Shown: piece after piece, positions 49,931 to 62,045 of the stretch | How the letters are laid out: every line of letters starts with the position of its first letter | Position numbering within the stretch: position 1 is the stretch's first letter | Assembly (NCBI RefSeq): GCF_963924675.1 | Contig: NC_089221.1 | Location: 89,384,998-89,448,997 of the forward strand | DNA from: Phocoena phocoena | Taxonomy: Eukaryota > Chordata > Mammalia > Artiodactyla > Phocoenidae | Length of the DNA: 64,000 bases | Direction of reading: 5' to 3' | Notes under the pieces: generated by a model | What the model saw: only the letters and a program-made list of their open reading frames with translations | Told to the model about the DNA's origin: nothing | Databases searched by the model: none | Made by a program: the position numbers and the translations under genes

Positions 49931-50232
49931 GCAGCACTTTACGACCACTGGGATGATGATAATCAGAAAAACAGAAATAATAAGTGTTGGTGAGGATGTG
50001 GAAGCCACATCCGTTGCTGGTGGGAACGTAAAGTGGTGCAGCCACTGTGAAAGAAGTTTGGCTGTTCCTCAAAAAGGTAAATATAGAATTACCATGTGAC
50101 CCAGCAATTCCACTCCTAAATAAATCCCTGAAAGAGTTGAAAACAGATACCCAAGTACATGTGTACGAATGTTTATAGCAGCACTATTCACAATAGCCAA
50201 AAGATGGAAGCAGCCCAAATGTCCTTGTCAAT
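49931..50232 (+). mobile_element. Old L1 ORF2 C-terminal fragment, sense
   Basis: Matches the same ORF2 C-terminal segment as 11580-11860 at lower identity: 'gtgttggtgaggatgtgg' at 49983, 'ttgctggtgggaacgtaaag', 'cagcaattccactcct' at 50102, and 'ggaagcagcccaaatgtcc'. All frames are broken. Confidence 0.75.
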
Positions 50233-52855
50233 ATTAGTAAAACCCAAATAATAATAATAGCTAATATTATAAGCATTCATTATGGTAAAGGAGAGAGGGA
50301 GGAGAAAAGAAGGGAAAATGGGAGGCAGAGAGGGAAGAGCGAGGAGAGATAAGGAAGCTGCTGTGAGAAAGATATGTTCAGCTTACACAGGTAATGGCAA
50401 AGGGATTATTTTGATCTGTTCAAAATAATTTATTAAATAGAATAACGAGCTTGGGAATAATGAATAATAATGATGAATAATGAATAATTTGTTAAATAGA
50501 ATAATGAGCTTCGTGAGGGTGTGGCTGAAATTGGTAAAGTGCCTTGATTACTAGACATAGGGACCTCTAATGAAATACTTTCATTCTCATCGTAATGTAT
50601 TCTTTGTTTAATAATTTATTAGTTTAAGCAAAGAAGATAAATGTACTGCCCTATTATTATATCCCTTAATTGTTTTAAAAGCAGAATTTTAGTTAAGATG
50701 TCTTGATAATTTAACTCATAGTACTGTAAGTTTTAAAAAACTGAAATGCACAGTTGCTTACTGAGCAAAATCTATTAGTACTTAAATTGTTGAGTCAGTG
50801 AGGTGCTCAAAAGGAAACTGTTTGGTGTACATCTTGCACTACTGGATACTTTATTAAAAGAATTATAATACGTTTTTGCTCATACATTTGAGAAAATCTC
50901 CATGGAACATGAATTATATTTCTATATTGAACAGGGAGGGAGCTGATTATAGCCTGAGGCTTGGGATTTATGTCCCTGGAGAAATCATTTAAGAAGATAC
51001 AGAGTCAAGAAAGCAGGAAGAATGATAGAAAGCTTTACAACCTAGGTTTTGTTGAACTCCATTCTGTTTTACTATAAATTTCCTTAGCATCATTATTTTA
51101 AGACAAAATCTTAATCATTCAAATGTTCCTTTTGCACGTTTAGTTTCCAATTTCATTATTTCAAAATATGAAAATGCTTGACTTAGCAAGGGGGCTTTCT
51201 TTTAATAAATGTTCTTAATATGCAAGCATCAAAGAAAAAAAGACAGCATGACAAACTAGGTTACTAGACAGTGAATACTTCTAAAATGATTTCTCTTCAG
51301 TCAGAACCCAATTGCTAAAATAAATCAATTAGAAACTGTTTTATACTTAAATTGTATACCGTGATGGGATGGGAATAGAAACTGTATCCTTCATTCTCTC
51401 CAGCAAATCAGTATCTGCAAAAGACTAAGTTATTTGTTTATTTATAAATGCATTCCTTTTATGAAGGACATATTGATATTTGAAGTATTTCATTTATATT
51501 ATAGAGTTATCAACAGTTGAGAATTTTTTTCAGGAGACATTCTTCTCTAGCATTATAATTTCCCTGTAGTTATTTCTCACAAAATCCCTCCAAATTTCAT
51601 GGCTGCTTTGCATAAGTAGTCCCAGAGATATTTGGCCCTCAGCCTGGAGTTTGAGCATGAATGTTATCTTTTTCTTGAATCTTATTGCCTACTGACTTGA
51701 ATAAGTATCTGACTGTTCCTACAGGGCCAAATAATCACTTTCATTGTTCCTTCTAATAATGTCATTAGATTGAGTTTATTTACGGAAGTCTGTAAGAAAT
51801 AATATATGGTTATTGCTTCAACAAGGTATTATTAACAAAAAAGCGTTCCATTGTTACCTTTCACTCTCCGTAGTTCATCCTTCCATTGGGGAACAAGTTC
51901 TGAGGGTACCCTCAGGCAGGATATAACTAATTGTCCTAAGGGGAGTAACTCTGGTTGCCAGCCTGATGCAGTGGAGCTCTTCTATGAAAGTTTCATCAAT
52001 AATCAATGCAATGCAAATGATTGGGGAGTTGAATAATGGTCACGAATTTTTTGAGATGAAGATTTTTATCTAGTCCAGTGTCCTCCTGTTTACTGATATG
52101 GAAACTTAAGAGCCACGATAGTTAAGTGATTTGCCCAGACTTATACTCTTTTTCCCTTCTGACATCAATAACCTTATTGTTTCTACCTTAGTGCCTCCTT
52201 TAAGAGCCTTGCTTTGAGAACTGTTGTGTGCTTTTTGGTTAAAGTTGTTCATTTTTAATTACCATGGCATCTAAATAGACTGTCATTTGGAAGAGCTGGG
52301 GTGTTTGGGATTTTTTAAAAAATCTATTTCTAGTGCTTGAGAAATCTTCTGAAATAAAAACATTTGGGAAGGCGAAAACTGTTAAAAAGGTATAGCCAAG
52401 ATGTGGAGAATGGAAGAGTGGGGAGTAAGGCATATACAGCAGTTGTTTTGTAATTAAATTTATGAAGAGTATGTCACAACTACAGTACTATCTGAAATTT
52501 TCTGTTAGACTGGTTCCTTTTAGCTGTGTCTTCTTTTTTTCCTCTGAGTGCTAATATTTGGTTTTCTCTGTGTTTCCTTAGCATTTCTTGTTTTCTCTCA
52601 TCTCATGAATTTCTATTTCTTTCTTATTTTTCCCCAAGTCATGACATTTATTGAGGGACCAGGAAAATAAAATGCTATAGAGTTCATATGCGTTTGGTTA
52701 TTTTTCATTCTTAATGTTAGGAAGCTTACATTTTATTTACTTGGAAGACAGAGTGGATGGACATAAGCTGTGGATAAATACTGAAATACCTAGCATAACT
52801 GTGTATATACTGGATAGTTTACTGCTGCTGACGGCTTCTTTCTTAATCTCTCCAG
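50233..52855. other. Intron before exon B
   Basis: AT-rich. Contains a 29-base direct repeat (50424-50452 and 50483-50511). Nothing else recognised. The last bases form the pyrimidine-rich acceptor of exon B. Confidence 0.45.
50424..50511. repeat. 29-bp direct repeat with GAATAAT-rich spacer
   Basis: Copies at 50424-50452 and 50483-50511 differ at two positions. The 30-base spacer is made of short GAATAAT-type units, suggesting replication slippage. Confidence 0.9.
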
Positions 52856-52948
52856 GAAAGGAAGGAGAGGCTATCCAAATTTGAGTCTATTCGTCATTCA
52901 ATTGCTGGAATCATTAGGTCTCCAAAGTCTGCACTGGGCTCTTCAACA
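52856..52948 (+). CDS. Internal exon B of the same unrecognised coiled-coil gene
   Basis: A 93-base exon (31 codons, phase 0 at both ends). It is preceded by a pyrimidine-rich tract ending TCTCTCCAG and followed by GTAAGT, a consensus donor. The peptide starts [20 protein letters not shown] and ends [11 protein letters not shown]. It is a short basic helix followed by a Ser/Pro segment with an RSPK motif that could be phosphorylated. It carries no stop and no repeat. Because exon A ends in phase 0, the two join in frame, giving SVTSM followed by ERKER. Because the exon is a multiple of three, it could be skipped without a frameshift. The name and function of the protein are unknown to me; a cytoskeletal or vesicle scaffold is only a guess from composition. 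Confidence 0.82.
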
Positions 52949-55779
52949 GTAAGTAGGATGAACTCTCTATGCTACTGAAAATAGTCATTGTCTACCTTCT
53001 TTCTGATATACCAATGAATATAATATGTAAACTTGTATTTATGAATGGAAAGGTAAGTACACAATTTAACTTTTTGTGAGCATATGAGTCTGTGTATATA
53101 TGTGTATATTAAAACCCCTAGTAACAGTGATGTAGGCAGGAAAGAAACTTGTATTGTAGATTTTCTGTACTACATATAAGTAGTTACAGGGAGTATTTTA
53201 TGTACTTTGGGGATTTATTAGAAGAAAAATATAAACAAGTTTCTTTTACAGTGAAACATGTTTTTATAATAGGGATTATTGTATATGTATTTTTAAAATG
53301 TATCAGTTTATATGTGTGTTCATATCTTTAAGAACATTTTAATTAGGTAATTGAAGTCCGTTTGAAATTTGGGCTAGGCACATCGCAGTAATGCATAGAA
53401 TATTAATTATCCCTAGTAATAGCAGCTATAGGCAAGCAAGATAAAAAGATAAAAAATATTCTTATCTCATTTATATATAAAATTATAAAGTAGTTTTCTT
53501 ACTTCATGACCTATAAAACTAAATTATCAAACTTTTTATTCTAGCCATGCCTCATTCACAGTAGAGCTTTCTAATAGTATTTTATTGAATGATGGTTAAA
53601 ACAATATTCAGTACAAATTAATTACATGCTTTTCCCCCCATCTTGTGAAGTTTCTACAGAATAATATCTTAATATCATTTCTTATTCTTTAAAAGTTCAG
53701 CTAAGACAATGTGACCTCCTCTTATTTAGAAAAAACAAGTGTTTCCTAACCTTAGATTAGTTAAATGTCCATTCACATTTTGGATTTATTTGTTCTAATT
53801 CCTTTTTAATATAAAACACATGTTCCCATATTTATTCCACTCAGGCAACAATCTTTTATGTACAATTGTGGCAAAGCGTCAAGTATTTTAATTAACAAAA
53901 AAGCAGGAAATTATATTTTTGTGTAAAAGAGATAGATTTTAACCTTTGATGCTGCCATTGTCACTTCTAATATGCTGAAGTGTTCTATGGGAGTAGAACT
54001 AATGCAGACCATCTCATATGGCATTAAATAGCAAGTGAAAATAAAAATAATTATGGGCAAGAGCTACATGATAGAGTAAGTCTCTTTCAAATCTTATCTC
54101 CTACTTTTGTTTTCTTAAATTTACAACTTTACAGATAAATACTAGTTCATAGGACTTGTTTTGTTATGATTTGACAGTCAAAATAAAGTATAGGAGACTT
54201 GATTAAGAGTTTATAAGAAGTTTCAGAGACTCTATGAAGAGAGTCTTTTGATAACTTTTATTAGAAGAAAAAAGAAAAACAGGTCTAAAAAAGGAAATAT
54301 TTAAAAACAGTTTTTTAAAAAACAAATGTAGTTCTTGAGAAGAAATGTTCAGATACCTCAGTGAACCGTTTATAAAATTATTTAACATTAAAATGAGTCA
54401 GTGAAACACAGGACATAATTAAGTTGTAATTAACTCACCTTTATTTCACTTAGGTCAGAGGTCTTTGTGCCAGCACCTAATAGCTGATTTGTGAAAGGTG
54501 TCCCCCACCATTTTTTCTTCCTGTGTGCTGTTAGAGATCAAGCTTCACTTGAGTAAAATGTCTGAAATACTTGAGAGCCAAGGCTCATTATAAACTCAAG
54601 GTTTCCTTTAGTTTTATTCTTAGATGGAAATGTAGGAGAGTGGAATTTAGAGCTTAAAAAATTTAGCTAATGACAGAAAAATAAGAATTCTATGGGAATG
54701 GGGTACCATTTCCCATGTTTGTTTTTTTCCCTACATTACTTTGAAGTTCATTGTTATGGAAGTTCAGCTTTTGGCTCTAGACAGAGCCAGTTTTGATAAA
54801 TCAGGGTTGATCTGAGGACGAGAGAGTTTTTCTCTTTCAAGACATACTAATTTACATCTAAAATAAAAAAAATCCTATTTGTTCATTAAGATGAAGTTGT
54901 ATAGGGTTGGCACTCCTAAAAGTGTGTCAGGTATAGTATGTACAATCTTCATAATTAATTGGTATAAACCATAACTTTTTGAATATCTGAACATATTTGC
55001 ATATTGTTTTCTCCACTTAAAAGTAATATTATTATAAGTAATTTTACTTAATAAAATTCTTAAGTAATTTTACTGAAGAATAAAATTACTTTATTCTTCA
55101 GTAAAATTACTAAATTGACAGTGATTGAGATAGGTTAAAATTTGGTGTTTACAAACTGCTTTTACCTGAAATGAAGTGCCTTTCCTACAAAACATGTGCC
55201 TCATTCAGATATACATTTTTAATAAATTTATGAACATCTTTGAAGCTATGAAATGCCCATTTCATTTAAGAATATGTTCCCTCTGTTAATTGAGAATTCT
55301 AGGGAACGGTCACTTCTCCTCCAGTTGATCACATTTTTATCTTCATGATTAAGGCAATCATTATCTCCATCAGTTAAATGCCCTTTGATATTGCCTGATT
55401 TATTCAGAAATTTCATGAACTAAAAAGATTGAGATAGTCTGTAGTTTATGATGTGTGGTACACTATGAATAAAGGTACAGAACTATTTCTGTGGTGTTAG
55501 ATATCCTATTTATTTGAAGAAGATTTTCCCCTCGACTACAGAGGTAACTGAGGTTTTAAGTCACTGCGAATGTGAAGGTTTCAGGTATTAAGTATGATAA
55601 TCTAAGATGGATAAAATCTAGAGGCTCCTTAATTGTAATTTAAAATTTTTTTTCTGACATAATTTAGTATTTTTTGGAGTATTCTAGTTTGGTAAAGGTA
55701 ACATAGAGGAAGGAAAATTTTTAATTGCTATAAATGATTTTTTTCTTCATAAAAAACATTTTTTAAAAACCCTGCAAAA
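52949..55779 (+). other. Intron after exon B
   Basis: Begins with the GTAAGT donor. AT-rich, with no named repeat recognised. Holds a perfect hairpin at 55063-55111. Confidence 0.45.
55063..55111. repeat. Perfect 21-bp inverted repeat, 7-base loop
   Basis: Bases 55063-55083 and 55091-55111 are exact reverse complements, and 55084/55090 can pair too. The arms contain TAATTTTACTGAAG and its complement. Just upstream (55037-55048) a shorter direct copy of the AGTAATTTTACTTA motif occurs. It could fold as a miRNA-like hairpin or be the core of a small MITE; no family is recognised. Confidence 0.95.
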
Positions 55780-57035
55780 TGGCAGACTTACGCCTATTTA
55801 AATTATTTTATTGTGATATACTTCACGCAACACAAAAATCAGCATTTCAAAGTGTACACACAGTGGTTTTAGTATATTCATTATGTTGTGCAACCATCAA
55901 CACTATAGAATTCCTGAACCTTTCAATCTCCGCAATAAGCAACTGCATTTCTGTTGGCAATTAGTTTTAATTCCCCCCCTTTTCAATTTTCTGGTAATCA
56001 CTCATCTATTTTTTCATCCCTATGGATTTGCCTATTCTGGACATTTCACATAAAAAGAGTCACACAATATGTGACCTTTTTTGTCTAGTTTCTTTCAACT
56101 TAGTGTAATGTTTTCAAGGTTCATCCATGTTGTAGCATGTATCAATACTTCATTCCTTTTTATGACTGAATAATCCCTTGTATGGATTTATCATATATAG
56201 TTTATCCATTCATCAGCTGATGGACATTTGGGTTGTTCCATCTTTGGCTATTATGAATAATGCTGCAATGAACATTCACATGCAAGTTTTTAAGTGAATG
56301 TATGTTTTCAGTTCTTTCAGTTATATACCGAGGAATTGCTGGGTTGTGTGGTAATACTATGTTTAGGTTTTTGAGGAACTGCCAAACTGTTTTCCACAGT
56401 GGTTGCAACATTTTGCGTTCCCACCAGCAATGTATATAATGCATGAGTTTTCCAATTTCTCTACAGTCTCAACACTTGTTATTTTTTCATTTTTTAAAAA
56501 TTGTAGGCATCCTAGTAAATATGAAGTGGTATCTCATTGTAGTTTTATTTACATTTTCCTGATGACTAATGATGTTGAGCATCTTTTAATGTGATTATTG
56601 GTCACTTGCATATGTTCTTCAGAGATATTACTGTTCATATCCTTTGCACACGTTTTAATTGGTGGTATTTTTCATTGTTGAGTTATGAGTTCTTTATATA
56701 TTCAGGATACAAGCCCCTTTTCAGATATATAACTTGAAAAAAATTTTTCTCATTTTGTGAATTGTCTTTTCATTTTCTTGGTAATGTTCTTTGACACACA
56801 AAAGTTTTAAATTTTGCCAAAGTCCAATTTATCTAATTTTCTTTCATTTCACATGCTTTTGGTGTTGTATCTAAAAAACCATTGACTAATGCAAGGTCAT
56901 GCCAGTTTTCACCTGTGTTTCCTTCTATAGTTTTATAGTTTTAGCTTTTACATGTAGGTCTTTGATCCATTACAAGTTAATAGCTGTGTATGGTGTGAGG
57001 TAGACATCCAAATTCATTTTTTTTCTGTGTGGAAG
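55780..57035 (-). mobile_element. Old L1 (L1ME-like) 3' part, antisense
   Basis: Starts with the complement of an L1ME-type 3' UTR ('ttgtgcaaccatcaacacta' at about 55885) and continues through the complement of the ORF2 C-terminal segment: 'tttatccattcatcagctga', 'ggaattgctgggttgtgtgg', 'aactgccaaactgttttcca'. It runs to about 57035. The remnant frame at 56202-56444 (minus strand) still contains the CWWERK-type ORF2 C-terminal motif. It is diverged and inactive. Confidence 0.82.
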
Positions 57036-59185
57036 CATGTTTAATTTAAAATCTTAAAAAAGCAGCAACTATGAAATCACTGTTTCTTTACTCAAATAAA
57101 CATACAAAAATTGGAACTAGAGAGCATAATTTTAGATAAAATAAAACAATTAATTGCATTATACATAGGGAAATGAATTAATCACGATAATATTTCCATT
57201 GAACTTATCATAGCTACTTATTTTACCATTCTTTTTACAGTGTGACTAAAATGTAGAGCTATCTGTGAAGACAGTCTAATGGAACACTTTGATCAACAGT
57301 GTTGCTAGAAGGAAGAATGTTAGATAATTAGCTTTAGATGAATCTGGCTTTAACTGAATACAGTATCTGATGTCAGCTCCAAGCATGTTTTCTTTTTTTT
57401 CCACTGTACTAAAAGAGTTAAATAACCTATCCATAGTACCTCCACGTACTGAGGTCTGCTCCACAGCCAGCATCTTTCCATGCTTCAGGAGGTTATAAAT
57501 TTGCATTGAGGACTATTTCTCCTAGACTGCTTCTGAAGTCAAGGACAGAGGTGTTAGACAGGATTCATAGTATAATCTGAAAGCCTACTGGCAATCAAGA
57601 GGGTCCATTTCCATTGAAAATCTTTCAAACCACAATATATTTGATGAGATCTGTTCTAGTCATGTCAAGAATACTGCCCTTTCTCCAGAGCCATTGCTTT
57701 ACTGCAGAATTTTTGTTATAAGTGGCTGAGCAAACAGTTTGTTCCATCTTACAGCCCCTTGTGAGTACTAGTTGTTCACTGATCTGTGGAGTACAAAACA
57801 CCCTTATAATAGTAGCACTCTTTGAAAAATGTTCTTTAAAACCAGAATAAAGCACATTTTGCTCCAGATAATTGTTCTTTACATGTCAGAAGAATTATTA
57901 TTCTTTTGTCTCTTTAAAATTAATATTTTTCTGGATTCTGTTGACATATAGTTTATTTTAATTTTTGAATTACTTTGCATTTGAATTTAGAAAATAAAAA
58001 TACTGAAAAATAAAGATGTGCATCCATTATATATAATAATATAGTAAATAAGATTTGTTTATTTGCTTCTATTTAGAAAATTAGCAAACTATCATTTAGC
58101 TGTGTTTAAGTTGTATATCAGTTATCATGTTGGTATTGTAACACTTGGCTTCCACCATTGGCATAGGGCAATATAGTTATTTTCATTCATAACATAATAA
58201 ATTGCTTTTTTTTTTAGTGTTTTCCTTTGTGTCTAGCAGAACAACCTTGTACTTCTTCTGACAAGGCGTGTTGTTAAGTTCAGCTTAAATATTATGTATT
58301 TTAAACCTTGGCTGTCTCCCTTTATTCTGAAGGTCTTAGTATTTATTTATTTATTTATTTAGCCCAGACACTCAGATGTAGAAAAATGAGAAACAAGAGA
58401 AAATAAAAATTAAATTTCTTACATCATATCACTGACATAAATACACTGAATTCTCCAATATAGTTAGCCATGTTTAGGAAAACTAAATATTATTCTCAGA
58501 GTTGCAAGTTTTGAATCACTAGTATTATCATACATAACTTTTCAAGAAGAGCTTATCAGGATTTATTTTCTTTAATTTCATTATATAGAGAGTAAATCTG
58601 TACTTTTATGTGTTTGCTCAAATGCTTAAAACAAATAACCCACATCATGTCAGAATGATGCTATATTCTATATACGCAATCCCAACTTGATGATAAATGT
58701 TTAAATTTACTGAGCTATGATTTCATACTGACTCATTAGAATGATCTGGTAATAGTTTTAGTTGAGATGTGTAGTATAACATTGACACTGAATAGTTAAT
58801 GGACTAAAATGTTATTGTTGATACTGTGGCACATTTTATATGTAATATTGCATGAAATTAAGGTAAGGATATTTGATACAGAAAAAATAAAGCTGTAGAA
58901 AAAATTGCAGTGATATGGGATGAGGGAGAATGAATCAAAGTCACAAGCACAATTGGAAAAAGTAAATGGATAAAAAAGATAAAGAAAAAAGAATGATTAC
59001 TAATAAAGAGAAGATGAGTAAGGGAACTAAAGCAGGGGAAAAAAAGAGCAAAGTGAGGGGAAATCAGAAGGTAGTGGAGGAAGCAGAAGTGTGAGACCAA
59101 AAATGAATGACTTTTAAGAAAATATATTTTGCTAGATATAGTGTCTCTTGTTAGAGATCCGAGAAGGTGCGTAAAAAGGCAATCG
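57036..59185. other. Intron with two unexplained minus-strand frames
   Basis: No repeat recognised. Two adjacent minus-strand frames (57625-57855 and 57276-57506, 76 codons each) have ordinary protein-like composition but no known domain. A (TTTA)n tract lies at 58341-58361. Bases 58890-59090 are purine-rich. Confidence 0.4.
58341..58361. repeat. (TTTA)n microsatellite
   Basis: Five tandem TTTA-type units. Confidence 0.9.
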
Positions 59186-61135
59186 GGAGTGGGGGGGGAG
59201 ACCTTCAAGATGGCGAAAGAGTAAGATGCGGAGATCACCTTCCTCCCCACAAATACATCAGAAATACATCTACATGTGGAACAACTCCTACAGAATACCT
59301 ACTGAACGCTAGCAGAAGACCTCAGACGTCCCAAAAGGCAAGAAAGACCCTAGGTACCTGGGTAGGGCAAAAGAAAAAAGAAGAAACAAAGACAAAAGAA
59401 TATGGATGGGACCTGCACCAATGGGAGGGAGCTGTGAAGGAGGAAAAGTTTCCACACACTAAGAAGCCCCTTCATTGGCAGAGACTGTGGGGGGTGGAGG
59501 GGGGAAGCTTCAGAGCCACGGAGGAGAGCCAGCAACAGGGGTGTGGAGGGCAAAAGGGAGAGATTCCTGCACAGAGGATTGGTGCCAACCAGCACTCACC
59601 AGCCCAAGAAGCTTGTCTGCTGACCCACCGGGGCCGGGGGTTGCTGGGAGCTGAAGCTCGGATCCCAGGGAGAGGACTGGGGTTGGCTGCGTGAACACAG
59701 CCTGAAGGGGGCTAGTTCACCACAACTAGCTGGGAGGGAGTCCGGGAAAAAGTCTGGAGCTGCCGAAGAGGCAAGAGACCATTGTTTCTGGGTGCTCCAG
59801 GAGAGGGGATTCAGAGCACAGCATAAACGAGCTCCAGAGACTGGCTTGAGCCGTGGCTATCAGTGTGGACCCCAGAGATGGGCATGAAATGCTAAGGCTG
59901 CTGCTGTAGCCAACAAGAAGCCTGTGTGCAAGCACAGGTCACTATCCACACCTCCCCTATTGGGAGGTTATGCAGCCCGCCACTGCCAGGGTCCCGTGAT
60001 CCAGGGACAATTTCCCTGGGAGAATGCACGGCGCGCCTCAGGCTGGTGCAACATCACGCTGGCCTCTGCCGCCACAGGCTCGCCCTGCACTCCGTACCCT
60101 TCCCTCCTCCCGGCCTTACTGAGCCAGAGCCCTCGAATCAGCTGCTGCTTTAACCCCGTCCTGTCTGAGCGAAGAACAGATGCCCTTAGGTGACCTGCAC
60201 ACAGAGGCGGGGCCAAATCCAAAGCTGAACCCCAGGAGCTGTGCGAACAAAGAAGAGAAAGGGAAATCTCTCCCAGCAGGCTCAGGAGCAGCAGAATAAA
60301 TCTCCACAATCAACTTGATGAACCCTGCACCTGTGGAATACCTGAGTGGACAAGAAATCAGCCCAAAATTGAGGCAGTGGACTTTGGGAGCAACAATATA
60401 TATATATTTTTTCCTTTTTCTCTTTTTGTGAGTGTGTATGTGTATGCTTCTGTGTGTGATGTTGTCTGTATAGCTTTGCTTTTACCATTTGTCGTAGGGT
60501 TCTGTCTGTCAGTTCTTTGTTTTTCTTCTTTTTTGAATCACTTTTTAATTTTTTTATTTTTAATATTTGCTATTTTAATAACTATATTTTATTTTATTCT
60601 ATCTTCCTTTCTTTTTTTCTCTCTTTTCTTCTGAGCCGTGTGGCTGACAGGATCTTGGTGCTCTGGCCAGGTGTCAGGCCTCTGCCTCTGAGGTGGGAGA
60701 GCCAAGTTCAGGACATTGGTCCCCCAGAGACCTCCCAGCTCCACGTAATATCAGATGGCAAAAGCTCTCCCAGAGATCTCCATCTCAACGCTAAGACCCA
60801 GCTCCACTCAACGACCAGCAAGCTACAGTGCTGGACACGCTATGCCAAACAACTAGCAAGACAGGAGCACAACCCCACCCATTAGCAGAGAGGCTGCCTA
60901 AAATCATACTAAGGTCACAGACACCCCAAAAATACACCACTGGATGTGGACCTGCCCACCAGAAAGACAAGATCCAGCCTCATCCACCAGAACACAGGCA
61001 CTAGTCCCCTCCACCAGGAAGCCTACACAACCCACTGAACCAAACTTAGCTGCTGGGGGCCAATAGCAAAAACAACAGGAAGTATGAACCTACAGCCTGC
61101 AAAAAGGAGATCCCAAACACAGTAAGTTAAGCAAA
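59186..61135 (+). promoter_or_regulatory. L1 5' UTR (internal promoter region)
   Basis: About 1.95 kb. The first 1.2 kb is GC-rich for this window, with several CpG sites (for example around 60028-60034 and 60071). A T-rich segment follows at 60395-60640, and then a stretch typical of artiodactyl/cetacean L1 5' UTRs. In L1 this region holds the sense promoter; activity here is inferred from the family. The open frames at 59167-59694, 59924-60193 and 60517-60885 are fortuitous. Confidence 0.7.
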
Positions 61136-61999
61136 ATGAGAAGACAGAGAAACACATGACAGATGAAGGAGCAAGGTAAAAACCCACCAGACGAAACAAA
61201 TGAAGAGGAAATAGGCAGTCTACCTAAAAAGAATTCAGAGTAATGATAGTAAAGATGATCCAAAATCTTGGAAATAGAATGGAGAAAATACAAGAAACGT
61301 TCAATAAGGACCTATAAGAACTAAAGAGCAAACAATGATGAACAACACAATAAATGAAATTAAAAATTCTCTAGAAGGGATCAATCAATGGTTAAGTGAC
61401 CTGGGAGATAAAATAGTGGAAATAACTACTGCAGAGCAGAATAAAGAAAAAAGAATGAAAAGAATTGAGGACAGTCTCAGAGACCTCTGGGACAACATTA
61501 AACCCACCAACATTTGAATTATAGGGGTTCCAGAAAAAGAATAGGAAAAGAAAGGGATTGAGAAAATATTTGAAGAGATTATAGTTGAAAACTTCCCTAA
61601 TATGGGAAAGGAAATAGTTAATCAAGTCCAGGAAGCACAGAGAGTCCCATACAGGATAAATCCAAGGAGAAACACACCAAGACACATATTAATCAAACTT
61701 TCAGAAATTAAATACAAAGAAAAAATATTAAAAGCAGCAAGAGAAAAACAACAACATACACGGGAATCCCCATAAGGTTAACAGCTGATCTTCCAGCAGA
61801 AACTCTGCAAGCCAGAAGGAAGTGGCAGGACATATTTAAAGTGATGAAACGGAAGAACCTACAACCAAGATTGCTCTAGCCAGCAAGGATCTCATTCAGA
61901 TTTGATGGGGAAATTAAAACCTTTACAGACAAGCAAAAGCTGAGAGAGTTCAGCACCACCAAACCAGCTTTACAACAAATGCTAAAGGAACTTCTCTAG
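61136..61999 (+). pseudogene. L1 ORF1 (RNA-binding coiled-coil chaperone), broken
   Basis: ORF1 encodes the trimeric RNA-binding protein of the L1 particle. The likely ATG is 61136. An early in-frame TGA follows within ten codons, and further stops and at least one frameshift occur near 61310-61335. The best remaining open piece is 61335-61517, whose peptide includes NNTINEIKNSLEGINQWLSD, the coiled-coil region. A stop at 61515-61517 precedes the RNA-recognition domain, whose remnants are visible to about 61780. The frame ends at about 61999, shortly before ORF2, which is the usual arrangement. No functional protein is expected. Confidence 0.75.
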
Positions 62000-62045
62000 G
62001 CAGGAAACACAAGAGAAGGAAAAGACCTACAATAACAAACCCCAA

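Noticed and set aside
58858..59250. 130-codon minus-strand frame, Ser/Phe/Leu-rich
   Set aside because: Complement of a purine-rich tract; low complexity, no domain.
59167..59694. 175-codon + strand frame at the L1 start
   Set aside because: It falls in the L1 5' UTR, which is non-coding in this orientation. GC-rich sequence yields long chance frames here on both strands.
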